Assembly (NCBI GenBank): GCA_900551385.1 | Contig: URVS01000014.1 | Span: 1 to 13,952 of the forward strand | Source of the DNA: an uncultured Mollicutes bacterium | GTDB lineage: Bacteria; Bacillota_I; Bacilli_A; RFN20; CAG-449 | Length of the DNA stretch: 13,952 nucleotides | Reading direction: 5' to 3' | Position numbers and translations under genes: made by a program | The notes under the pieces: generated by a model | Database searches by the model: none | The model's input: only the letters and a program-made list of their open reading frames with translations | Told to the model about the DNA's origin: nothing | Shown here: positions 7,503 to 12,720 of the stretch, piece after piece | How positions within the stretch are numbered: position 1 is the stretch's first letter | Layout of the letters: each line of letters starts with the position of its first letter

Positions 7503-7544
7503 TTTTTTTGTGTTTAATTATTAATTAGAGATATATAACTAATA

Positions 7545-7572
7545 TTGACAAAATTCATTCTTGTGCTAAAAT
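7545..7572 (+). promoter_or_regulatory. Promoter of the nitroreductase gene
   Basis: A perfect TTGACA (7545-7550), a 16-bp spacer, and TAAAAT (7567-7572) with an extended -10 TGC just before it. The predicted start is near 7579, about 20 nt before the ATG and just upstream of the AAAGGAG ribosome binding site at 7583-7589. Confidence 0.8.
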
Positions 7573-7599
7573 TTTCTTAAAAAAAGGAGAATAATTATT

Positions 7600-8118
7600 A
7601 TGAATGAAACTCTTAAGACTCTTATTACTAGAAGAAGCATAAGAAAATTTAAAAGTGATATGATACCTGAAGATATCTTGAATCAAATATTATTAGCGGG
7701 AGAATACGCTCCAACTGCAAAAAATATGCAAGATCCAATAATTATTGCTATAACTAATAAAGAAATGCGAGATAAAATAAGTAAATTAAATGCTGAAATT
7801 ATGCATGCTAATATTGATCCATTTTATAATGCTCCAGTAATTTTACTTGTTATTTGTAAAAAATCACCACTTGCTGAATATGATGGAAGTTGTGTAATGT
7901 CAAATTTAATGAATGCAGCATGGTCACTTGGAATAGGCTCATGTTGGATACATAGAGCTAAAGAAGAAATGGAAACTCCTTTTGGTAAAGAATTATTAAA
8001 TTCATTAAATATAGAAGGTGAATATGTTGGTATTGGTCATGTAGCATTAGGCTATATTGATGGAAACATACCACAAGAACATCCTCGTAAAGAAAATTAC
8101 ATTTATTATATAAAATAG
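7600..8118 (+). CDS. Nitroreductase family protein
   Basis: A 172-aa FMN-dependent oxidoreductase of the nitroreductase superfamily, acting in the cytoplasm as a dimer. Family signs: RRSIRKF at 11-17 (FMN phosphate binding), APTAKNMQDP at 37-46, the helix SNLMNAAWSLGIGSCWI at 101-117, and GHVALGYIDG at 146-155 before a proline-containing C-terminus. The length suits the short nitroreductases common in anaerobes that reduce quinones, nitro compounds or flavins; the substrate cannot be told from sequence. Ribosome binding site AAAGGAG lies 10 nt from the ATG. It has its own strong promoter and no visible terminator before the next gene, which has its own promoter. Confidence 0.9.
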   Translation: MNETLKTLITRRSIRKFKSDMIPEDILNQILLAGEYAPTAKNMQDPIIIAITNKEMRDKISKLNAEIMHANIDPFYNAPVILLVICKKSPLAEYDGSCVMSNLMNAAWSLGIGSCWIHRAKEEMETPFGKELLNSLNIEGEYVGIGHVALGYIDGNIPQEHPRKENYIYYIK

Positions 8119-8133
8119 TAAAAAAATATATAG

Positions 8134-8162
8134 TTGATAAAAGTTTCTTACTTTAGTATGAT
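8134..8162 (+). promoter_or_regulatory. Promoter of the histidine phosphatase gene
   Basis: TTGATA (8134-8139), a 17-bp spacer, TATGAT (8157-8162). The predicted start, near 8169, rules out the upstream in-frame starts and supports the ATG at 8191. Confidence 0.75.
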
Positions 8163-8190
8163 TAAGATATTAAGAAAGGAACTTTTTTTA

Positions 8191-8913
8191 ATGAAATTAA
8201 TAATAATTAGACATGGTGAACCAGATAATCCAAATAATACTTTAACTAGTCATGGATTTATAGAAGCAAAAGCTTTAGCAAAATATTTAAAAGATGTTAA
8301 ATTTGATGCTTGTTATACTTCACCATTACCAAGAGCTAAATTAACAAGTGAAGAAGTACTAAAACCATTAAATAAAGAAGCTATTATTTTACCATGGTTA
8401 GCAGAATTTTCTCATTATGTAGATGTTCCTTACAAAAATGAAAAACAAATAAATTGGGATTTTTTACCAAGTTTTTTTACTAAAAATGATGATTTATATG
8501 ATAACAATAAATATTTAGATACTGAAGTAATGAAAAGTGGAAATGTAAAAAAATATTATAAAGAAGTAATTAAAGGATTTGATAAATTATTAGAAGTTCA
8601 TGGTTATAAAAGAAAAGGTAAAGCATATAAAGTAATTAATTCAAATAAAGATACTATAGTATTATTTTGTCATTTTGGTATGATGAGTGTTTTAATGTCA
8701 AGATTAATGAATGTTCCTTATACAGTTTTGGCTCAACATTTTATATGTCAACCAACAGGAGTAACAATTTTTGTAACTGAAGAAAGAGAAAAAGGGATTG
8801 CTCAATTTAGATGTTTACAATATGGTAGTGTTACTCATCTAGAAATGGAAAATATTACTCCAAGCTTTCATGGAAGATTTTGTGAAACATTTGATTCAGA
8901 TGAAAGACATTAA
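8191..8913 (+). CDS. Histidine phosphatase (phosphoglycerate mutase-like) family protein
   Basis: A 240-aa member of the histidine phosphatase superfamily. The catalytic motif is at the N-terminus, IIIRHGEPDN (Arg7, His8 phospho-acceptor, Glu10). The supporting motif YTSPLPRAKLTSE carries the second Arg (Arg48), and the second catalytic His is in VLFCHFGMM (His161). An insertion of about 100 residues between these, and the absence of other mutase signatures, argue for a phosphatase and not glycolytic phosphoglycerate mutase; the substrate is unknown. The ATG at 8191 has AGAAAGGA at 8173-8180, 10 nt upstream, and follows the promoter. A longer frame beginning at 8134 would start inside the -35 box. 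Confidence 0.88.
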   Translation: MKLIIIRHGEPDNPNNTLTSHGFIEAKALAKYLKDVKFDACYTSPLPRAKLTSEEVLKPLNKEAIILPWLAEFSHYVDVPYKNEKQINWDFLPSFFTKNDDLYDNNKYLDTEVMKSGNVKKYYKEVIKGFDKLLEVHGYKRKGKAYKVINSNKDTIVLFCHFGMMSVLMSRLMNVPYTVLAQHFICQPTGVTIFVTEEREKGIAQFRCLQYGSVTHLEMENITPSFHGRFCETFDSDERH

Positions 8914-8927
8914 TTAATTGATTTAAG

Positions 8928-8955
8928 TTGATTTTTTAAAATATTAATTTATAAT
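8928..8955 (+). promoter_or_regulatory. Promoter of tRNA-Leu
   Basis: TTGATT (8928-8933), a 16-bp spacer, TATAAT (8950-8955). The predicted start is near 8962, about 10 nt before the tRNA. Confidence 0.7.
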
Positions 8956-8972
8956 AAATCTAGTGAATCAAT

Positions 8973-9055
8973 GCGGGATTGGTGAAACTGGTAGACACGC
9001 CAGACTTAGAATCTGGTGGGCGACCGTGCAGGTTCAAGTCCTGTATCCCGCACCA
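8973..9055 (+). tRNA. tRNA-Leu (anticodon TAG)
   Basis: An 83-nt class II tRNA. Acceptor GCGGGAT/ATCCCGC, anticodon stem CCAGA/TCTGG with loop CTTAGAA (anticodon TAG, reading CTN codons), a long variable arm, T loop TTCAAGT, discriminator A and encoded CCA. tRNA-Leu genes are frequent integration sites, and the genes just downstream look accessory. No repeat of the tRNA 3' end is found elsewhere in the window. Confidence 0.96.
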
Positions 9056-9202
9056 TTTATATTGATATCCGCGTCCAAAGGCTAAAAAAGTAAGGTTTAC
9101 AACAAAAAATAGACTTTAGAAAAGCGAAAAAAACATATATTTAAAGTAAAAAAATCGGGAAATCGGGTAAATGATATTGATTTATCAAGGTTTCCAAAAT
9201 GT
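9056..9202 (+). other. Non-coding spacer behind tRNA-Leu
   Basis: No convincing ORF. It contains a tandem pair of AAATCGGG 8-mers (9153-9168) and a slightly GC-richer start (ATCCGCGTCCAAAGGC). It could be a decayed integrase or element end, or a long tRNA trailer; nothing in it proves either. It ends at the terminator at 9203. Confidence 0.4.
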
Positions 9203-9227
9203 AAAGCTCTATGAATGAGCTTTTTTT
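9203..9227 (+). terminator. Intrinsic terminator downstream of tRNA-Leu
   Basis: AAAGCTC (9203-9209) and GAGCTTT (9217-9223) form a 7-bp stem with loop TATGAAT, followed by T4 (with stem bases, T7). It probably ends the tRNA-Leu transcript or a lost gene. Confidence 0.75.
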
Positions 9228-9262
9228 AATGTGTAAAAAATATTATAAGAAAGAAGGAAAAA

Positions 9263-9448
9263 ATGAAAGATAAAACAAGAAAAGCAATAAATAATGTTTC
9301 AGTTGTAATTGATATGTTTCAATCAACAACTGAATTTTATAAACATTTAGAATCAGTAGAAGTAGATGATTTATTTAAAATGAATGAAATAATACTTATT
9401 AATCTTAGAGATACGATAAATAAAGTAATACAAACTTTAGAAGATTAA
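9263..9448 (+). CDS. Small 61-aa protein of unknown function
   Basis: Not recognised. The ATG has AAGAAGGA at 9251-9258, 4 nt upstream, and the codon use is like neighbouring genes. The protein is acidic at the C-terminus and predicted to be two or three amphipathic helices (INNVSVVIDMFQSTTEFYK, then MNEIILINLRDTINKVI), with no membrane segment or Cys. It is convergent with the Xre repressor and overlaps it by 4 bp, so the two may antagonise each other's expression. A small binding partner or antirepressor would fit the position, but this is speculation. A possible TATTAT -10 box at 9241 lacks a good -35. Confidence 0.6.
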   Translation: MKDKTRKAINNVSVVIDMFQSTTEFYKHLESVEVDDLFKMNEIILINLRDTINKVIQTLED

Positions 9449-9729
9449 TCTTTAATTCGCTTTAAATCTTGAACTATAAATTTGATATGAGCAATTTCAT
9501 TTTCATCTAAATCAGAAACATCAATGACTTTTGAAGAATTCAAATCTAATAAATAATCAGTACTAACATTAAAGAACTTAGCAATCTTAACTAACATTTC
9601 AATAGAAGGTAGAATATTATCATTTTCCCAATTAGAAACGCATTGCTTAGTAACACCTAAAGAAGAAGCTAAATCCACTTGACTAATATTAAATATCTTT
9701 CTAAGATTACGAATATTTTCACTTAACAT
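9445..9729 (-). CDS. Xre/Cro-CI family repressor of the membrane module
   Basis: A 94-aa phage-repressor-like regulator. The helix-turn-helix spans about residues 5-60: ISQVDLASSLG (helix 2), VTKQCVSNWEND (recognition helix), then ILPSIEMLVKIAKFFNVSTDYLL, a standard HTH_3 ending. A 30-residue acidic tail (DLDENEIAHIKFIVQDLK) probably dimerises. The ATG at 9729 is chosen because GGTGG sits 8 nt upstream; an in-frame GTG at 9741 lies within that ribosome site. It is transcribed away from the operon at 9836, with both promoters in the 106-bp gap and repeated ATTGACT sites around them. Repression of both directions is inferred. It is not close to the 6635/7078 pair: its recognition helix is different. 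Confidence 0.9.
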   Translation of the reverse strand: MLSENIRNLRKIFNISQVDLASSLGVTKQCVSNWENDNILPSIEMLVKIAKFFNVSTDYLLDLNSSKVIDVSDLDENEIAHIKFIVQDLKRIKD

Positions 9730-9742
9730 TTTAATCACCACC

Positions 9743-9817
9743 AGTCAATTAACTGTGTACTATGATATATATAAATATTGACTACGTAAAAATACTAAAG
9801 TAAAATATAAATTGACT
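9743..9817. promoter_or_regulatory. Divergent promoter with three operator half-sites
   Basis: Plus strand: TTGACT (9778-9783), 17 bp, TAAAAT (9801-9806), driving the operon at 9836. Minus strand: TTTACG (9785-9790), 17 bp, TATCAT (9762-9767), driving the repressor. ATTGACT occurs at 9777-9783 and 9811-9817 and inverted (AGTCAAT) at 9743-9749. The last lies in the near-palindrome AGTCAATTAACT (9743-9754). One half-site overlaps the plus-strand -35, one lies near the plus start site and one covers the repressor's own leader. This is the layout of a lambda-like autoregulated switch. Confidence 0.65.
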
Positions 9818-9835
9818 TAGGGAGGTATTTTATGT

Positions 9836-10303
9836 ATGGATAGTGCTATTATTGGACTAATAGGAGGATTAATAGGTTCTCTTATAACGTTAGTAATTGG
9901 CTTATTAACAACAAGATTTTCATATAATAACTTGTTTGCGGATACTATTTCAAAAAGTAGGAATAATTGGATAAACACTTGGAGAGATGAACTTTCAAAC
10001 TTTTTAGCAATCGCGGATATGTTAAGGCATGAAAACACAACAAAAAAAGAATGTAATGAACATGAATATATAGAATTACTTAAAGAATATCATATTGCAA
10101 AAAATAAAATTATAATGCGATTAAATCTTAATGAAAAAAGACATCAAGAAGTTTATTTGTTAATAAATAAAATAGCTTACGAAGAACCATTAGAAAATGA
10201 TGATTATAAAGTAGCAAAAGAAGCATTAATGGCTGTTTCAAGAGATTTATTAAAAGAAGAATGGGAAAGAGTGAAATTAGAAGCGAAAGGAAAAAGAAAA
10301 TGA
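9836..10303 (+). CDS. Single-TM helical membrane protein of unknown function
   Basis: 155 aa. A glycine-rich membrane segment at residues 4-24 (IIGLIGGLIGSLITLVIGLL) is followed by a cytoplasmic-type helical domain. This has a conserved-looking stretch SKSRNNWINTWRDELSNFLA (40-59) and a C-terminal LLKEEWERVK (138-147). I recall similar small proteins (N-terminal TM plus a W-x-x-x-x-R-x-E helix) in many bacteria and mobile elements, but I cannot name a family or function. A strong Shine-Dalgarno GGAGG at 9821-9825 lies 10 nt from this ATG and 6 nt from another ATG at 9832, which opens a three-codon ORF (ATG TAT GGA TAG) overlapping the start. It is first gene of a three-gene operon; its stop overlaps the next start (ATGA). 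Confidence 0.8.
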   Translation: MDSAIIGLIGGLIGSLITLVIGLLTTRFSYNNLFADTISKSRNNWINTWRDELSNFLAIADMLRHENTTKKECNEHEYIELLKEYHIAKNKIIMRLNLNEKRHQEVYLLINKIAYEEPLENDDYKVAKEALMAVSRDLLKEEWERVKLEAKGKRK

Positions 10304-10683
10304 ATGATAATAATGAAATAAAAAAAGAAAATAATAAAAAAGATAAAAGTAAATGTTGTTGCAAAATATGGTGTTTATTTCGTTGGATTATTGGTGTATT
10401 AATTGCTATTTTACTTATTGTCTGTATTTTTATTGGCGTTTATAGTTTTGTAATCAATAAATCCTTATTAAATGATGAAACAATAAGTTTTATTACTTGG
10501 TTAGTTTGCACGGCGATAATTGTAATAACTGCAATTATTTGTTTTACAATTGCTGTATGCAAATATATGCAATCAAAAAAAGAAAAATGTAATTCTTATG
10601 ATGAAGCTCTAACTGAAATGTTAACTAGAAAAAACAATGAAAAAAAAGAGGAGAAAAATAATAATGAGCAAAAAAAAGACTAA
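10300..10683 (+). CDS. Two-TM Cys-rich membrane protein of unknown function
   Basis: 127 aa. The start is the ATG at 10300, which overlaps the previous stop codon (ATGA) and has AAAGG 9 nt upstream; the longer frame from 10261 lies wholly inside the preceding gene. A Lys/Asn-rich cytoplasmic head is followed by a CCCKIWC cluster just before TM1 (about 27-52). A short loop (NKSLLNDET), TM2 (about 62-88) and a highly charged Lys/Glu/Asn tail follow. The juxtamembrane cysteines could be acylated or bind metal; neither is shown. Low-complexity ends evolve fast, so homology may be limited to the TM hairpin. It overlaps the lipoprotein gene by 20 bp, which implies translational coupling. Confidence 0.75.
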   Translation: MNDNNEIKKENNKKDKSKCCCKIWCLFRWIIGVLIAILLIVCIFIGVYSFVINKSLLNDETISFITWLVCTAIIVITAIICFTIAVCKYMQSKKEKCNSYDEALTEMLTRKNNEKKEEKNNNEQKKD

Positions 10684-11899
10684 ATTGCCATTTTTATCAC
10701 TTATAATGGCAATGATATTAACAGGATGTGGAACAACGATTAATGATTCAAATTCAATTAATCAATCAAATTCATCATCATCAAAAAGTGAAAATACAAA
10801 TATTGTTAACATTGAAAGGTTAACAGGAAAATTAAATAATAATAAAAATAGAAATATTAATTATTTAGCAAATGAAACTGAAGAAGATAAGAATCATTCT
10901 TATGTCCTCATTTACAAATCCGAAACTGACATTGAATTAACAATCACATTAAACAATCCAAAAGCATCTGAAATAAATGCAGTTGAAATTACTTGTGATG
11001 ACCCAAATTCAGAAATCCTTGTAGATGGAGAATACAAAAAGATTCAATATAAAGACTCTGAGAAGTCCGAGACCAAAACAAGAATGGTAAACTGGGCACA
11101 AGAAGACCCATATGAAAAAGTATTCAAAATGCGTACAATCTCATCAGATAATATCAACACAGTTAAAATTGTTGATTTAAAAGTCAATGGAGAATGGCAA
11201 GGTGAGGAATTACAAAATAATAGACTCGATATTTATAAAATGGATGCAAACGCATATGAATTAAAAGTGTTAGATAATGCATATGGACATATCGATTTTG
11301 AATTTAATATAAATGACCCTGAAAAGATATTAGGCAATTTTAAATTAAATGGAAATGCAATTGCGGACAAAGAACGCTTTACAATTGACAAAGACAGCTA
11401 TTTAAATATCAGCTATGATTTAATTGTAAATGAAAAGGTTGTTAGTAGCCGTTCAGATGAATATCGATATGAGGTCAGAAAGTTCGGATGTTTGAAAGGA
11501 GATACTGAAATATTAGTTCCTCATATGAGATTGAACTATCCAAGTGTATTAATTAGTGGTGGTACTAAAAATTATTATTTAGTATTTAATATTGACGAAT
11601 ATGGATATTTAACAAATAAAAATAATTTAAAATTTAAATTTAATAACAATTACTTATTAAGTGAGAATAGTTATGCACCTGGTTTTGGTGGACCTAATGA
11701 ATTCTATGTTTTAAAATTTGAAAATAACAATGAAAATATGGAATTGATAAAAAATAAAGTGTTTGATATTTTACTTAATATTATAATTGAAGATGAATTT
11801 GGTGATGAATTTAAAATAAATCTTCTTGATTCAGTATATGAATTAAAAGCTAGTGATGGATATAGAAATATTTCCAAAATAGAAGTTATTAAACTCTAA
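10664..11899 (+). CDS. Predicted surface lipoprotein, beta-rich
   Basis: 411 aa. The signal peptide ends in a lipobox: basic start MSKKKTK, hydrophobic LSLIMAMI, then LTGC with Cys22, so a diacylglycerol-anchored surface protein is expected. A Ser/Asn linker (about 27-50) is followed by beta-strand-rich sequence in at least two parts. The first (about 75-200) has ELTITLNNPKASEI- and TVKIVDLKVNGEW-type strands resembling immunoglobulin-like sheets. The second includes SGGTKNYYLVFNIDEYGYL. No enzyme motif is seen. The start is the ATG at 10664, with GAGGAG at 10648-10653, 10 nt upstream. The central third uses more C/G-ending codons than the rest, which hints at a mosaic origin. It is last in the operon and is followed by a terminator at 11907. 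Confidence 0.85.
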   Translation: MSKKKTKLPFLSLIMAMILTGCGTTINDSNSINQSNSSSSKSENTNIVNIERLTGKLNNNKNRNINYLANETEEDKNHSYVLIYKSETDIELTITLNNPKASEINAVEITCDDPNSEILVDGEYKKIQYKDSEKSETKTRMVNWAQEDPYEKVFKMRTISSDNINTVKIVDLKVNGEWQGEELQNNRLDIYKMDANAYELKVLDNAYGHIDFEFNINDPEKILGNFKLNGNAIADKERFTIDKDSYLNISYDLIVNEKVVSSRSDEYRYEVRKFGCLKGDTEILVPHMRLNYPSVLISGGTKNYYLVFNIDEYGYLTNKNNLKFKFNNNYLLSENSYAPGFGGPNEFYVLKFENNNENMELIKNKVFDILLNIIIEDEFGDEFKINLLDSVYELKASDGYRNISKIEVIKL

Positions 11900-11906
11900 C
11901 AAAAAT

Positions 11907-11937
11907 AAAATAAGAAGTTTCAAGCTTCTTATTTTTT
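11907..11937. terminator. Intrinsic terminator after the lipoprotein gene
   Basis: AAAATAAGAAG (11907-11917) pairs perfectly with CTTCTTATTTT (11925-11935) around loop TTTCAAG. T's run to 11937 and A's precede the stem, so it could work both ways; on the plus strand it ends the three-gene operon. Confidence 0.85.
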
Positions 11938-12081
11938 AAATTTTTAATTTCCCTTTTAATGAACAAATTATTAAGGAATTGTAATTTTATTACGTCCTTT
12001 CTTAAAAGATTCAAACATGAATTTTATTCATCAATGGAAAATTAGCTACTTTCCATAAACGTTTAGCGCAAAACGGTTGAG

Positions 12082-12132
12082 ATGAGTAAGGATTCAGTTT
12101 GGAGGGTTTTTACCCCATTTTTCGTAAAATAG
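12082..12132 (+). other. Tiny ORF of 16 codons, possible leader peptide or remnant
   Basis: Reads MSKDSVWRVFTPFFVK then TAG. GGTTGAG lies directly against the ATG, too close for a good ribosome site. It covers the GC-rich core with the GGGT/ACCC hairpin. The composition looks protein-like, so it may be the tail of a decayed gene; the frame has a stop just upstream at 12064. Confidence 0.25.
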
Positions 12133-12151
12133 ACATTTTAGGAGAATATTT

Positions 12152-12196
12152 ATGGGATTAGAATTTAATGATGGAAAGATTACTATTTATAAATAG
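12152..12196 (+). pseudogene. Tiny ORF of 14 codons with a strong ribosome site
   Basis: Reads MGLEFNDGKITIYK then TAG. TTTAGGAG ending at 12144 is placed 7 nt before the ATG, as for a real gene. This looks like the 5' end of a gene whose remainder was lost, or a short leader peptide. No continuation is found in the other frames. Confidence 0.3.
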
Positions 12197-12221
12197 AAGT
12201 TATTTGTAAAATTAATAAACA

Positions 12222-12250
12222 CTGAAAAATCTAAAATACAAAAATATATT
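12222..12250 (+). promoter_or_regulatory. Possible promoter for the HU-like gene
   Basis: CTGAAA (12222-12227), 17 bp, TATATT (12245-12250). The start would be near 12257, so the transcript would begin right at the terminator-like hairpin at 12260. Confidence 0.4.
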
Positions 12251-12259
12251 ATAAAAATG

Positions 12260-12293
12260 AGACAAATAGATAAAACGTCTATTTGTCTTTTTT
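12260..12293 (+). terminator. Perfect terminator hairpin in the leader of the HU-like gene
   Basis: AGACAAATAGA (12260-12270) and TCTATTTGTCT (12278-12288) form an 11-bp perfect stem around TAAAACG, followed by T5 (T6 including the last stem base). It lies only 19 bp before the ATG at 12313 and 4 bp before its ribosome site. No promoter fits between the hairpin and the gene, so the gene must be read through it or start at its base. Confidence 0.8.
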
Positions 12294-12312
12294 ATGTGGA
12301 AGGATGGGAAAA

Positions 12313-12693
12313 ATGAAAAAGAAAGATGAACAAAAATCAGCAAAAGTTAAAACAGTTGACCAATTGACAATTGCAAAAATGATTGCGGATAAAACAGGCT
12401 TAACAATTACTGAGATAACTGAAATTATTGAATTAGAACAAAAACTAACAATGAGTTTTATTAAGAAAGGGCGAAAAGTTATTAAAAAGAATTATTTGAC
12501 TTTAACGCCTTGCATTGTAAAAAGTAGAAGTTTAAAATGTCCACTTAATTCAAAAGATTATGAAATACCAGCTCATTTAAGCGTAACAGTTAGAGTTGGA
12601 AGTGGATTTAAAGCATATCTTAATGATAGTAAAAAAATGCCTGATTGCTATCTTTGTAATAAAAACAATAAAGAATATTCTAATTATAAATAG
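12313..12693 (+). CDS. HU/IHF-like DNA-binding protein, divergent
   Basis: 126 aa. After a 14-residue basic head, the sequence follows HU end to end. The helical half is LTIAKMIADKTGLTITEITE (18-37) to FIKKGRKVIKKN (like HU ALKKGEKV). The beta-arm half has CPLNSKDYEIPAHLSVTVRV (76-95), matching HU NPQTGEEIEIPAxxxPxF, then the GSGFKAYLND end. The usual GFG turn is replaced by KNYLTLTP and the arm RNP is altered, so it is diverged. A C-terminal extension ends in CYLCNKNNK with a CxxC. The ATG at 12313 has GGAAGGA 8 nt upstream; in-frame starts at 12304 and 12283 are worse, the latter being a TTG in the terminator. It could be a nucleoid protein or an accessory factor of the neighbouring mobile region. 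Confidence 0.7.
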   Translation: MKKKDEQKSAKVKTVDQLTIAKMIADKTGLTITEITEIIELEQKLTMSFIKKGRKVIKKNYLTLTPCIVKSRSLKCPLNSKDYEIPAHLSVTVRVGSGFKAYLNDSKKMPDCYLCNKNNKEYSNYK

Positions 12694-12696
12694 AAC

Positions 12697-12720
12697 ATAG
12701 TATTTAAAACATAATACTAT
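12697..12720. terminator. AT-rich hairpin between convergent genes
   Basis: ATAGTATT (12697-12704) and AATACTAT (12713-12720) form an 8-bp perfect stem around an 8-nt loop, between the stop codons of the HU-like gene and the secreted protein gene. No T-run follows on either strand, so it is a weak terminator candidate. Confidence 0.35.

Larger units (their letters stand above)
11938..12259 (+). other. Gene-poor segment with clustered palindromes; candidate structured RNA
   Basis: No substantial gene lies between 11900 and 12312. From about 12058 to 12116 the sequence is roughly 45% G+C in a genome near 25%. Successive inverted repeats: AAGGA/TCCTT around GTAAT/ATTAC (11973-11999), ATGGAAA/TTTCCAT (12034-12056), a 16-bp palindrome with one mismatched pair centred on GCGC (12060-12075), and GGGT/ACCC (12104-12115). 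Two tiny ORFs follow (12082-12132, 12152-12196). It could be a non-coding RNA, a cis-regulatory leader, or the remains of an element end. I do not recognise a known RNA family. Confidence 0.4.

Noticed and set aside
9056..9202. Possible integrase remnant or attL next to tRNA-Leu
   Set aside because: No frame gives recognisable tyrosine recombinase motifs, and no repeat of the tRNA 3' end was found within the window. Kept only as a boundary suspicion.
10128..10364. Minus-strand frame rich in Leu, Ser and Phe
   Set aside because: It is the reverse of Lys/Glu-rich coding sequence of the two membrane protein genes, which have ribosome sites, coupling and a promoter.
12104..12121. GGGT/ACCC hairpin followed by T's as a terminator
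   Set aside because: The stem is only 4 bp and the T-run is interrupted by CA, so it is too weak to call alone.
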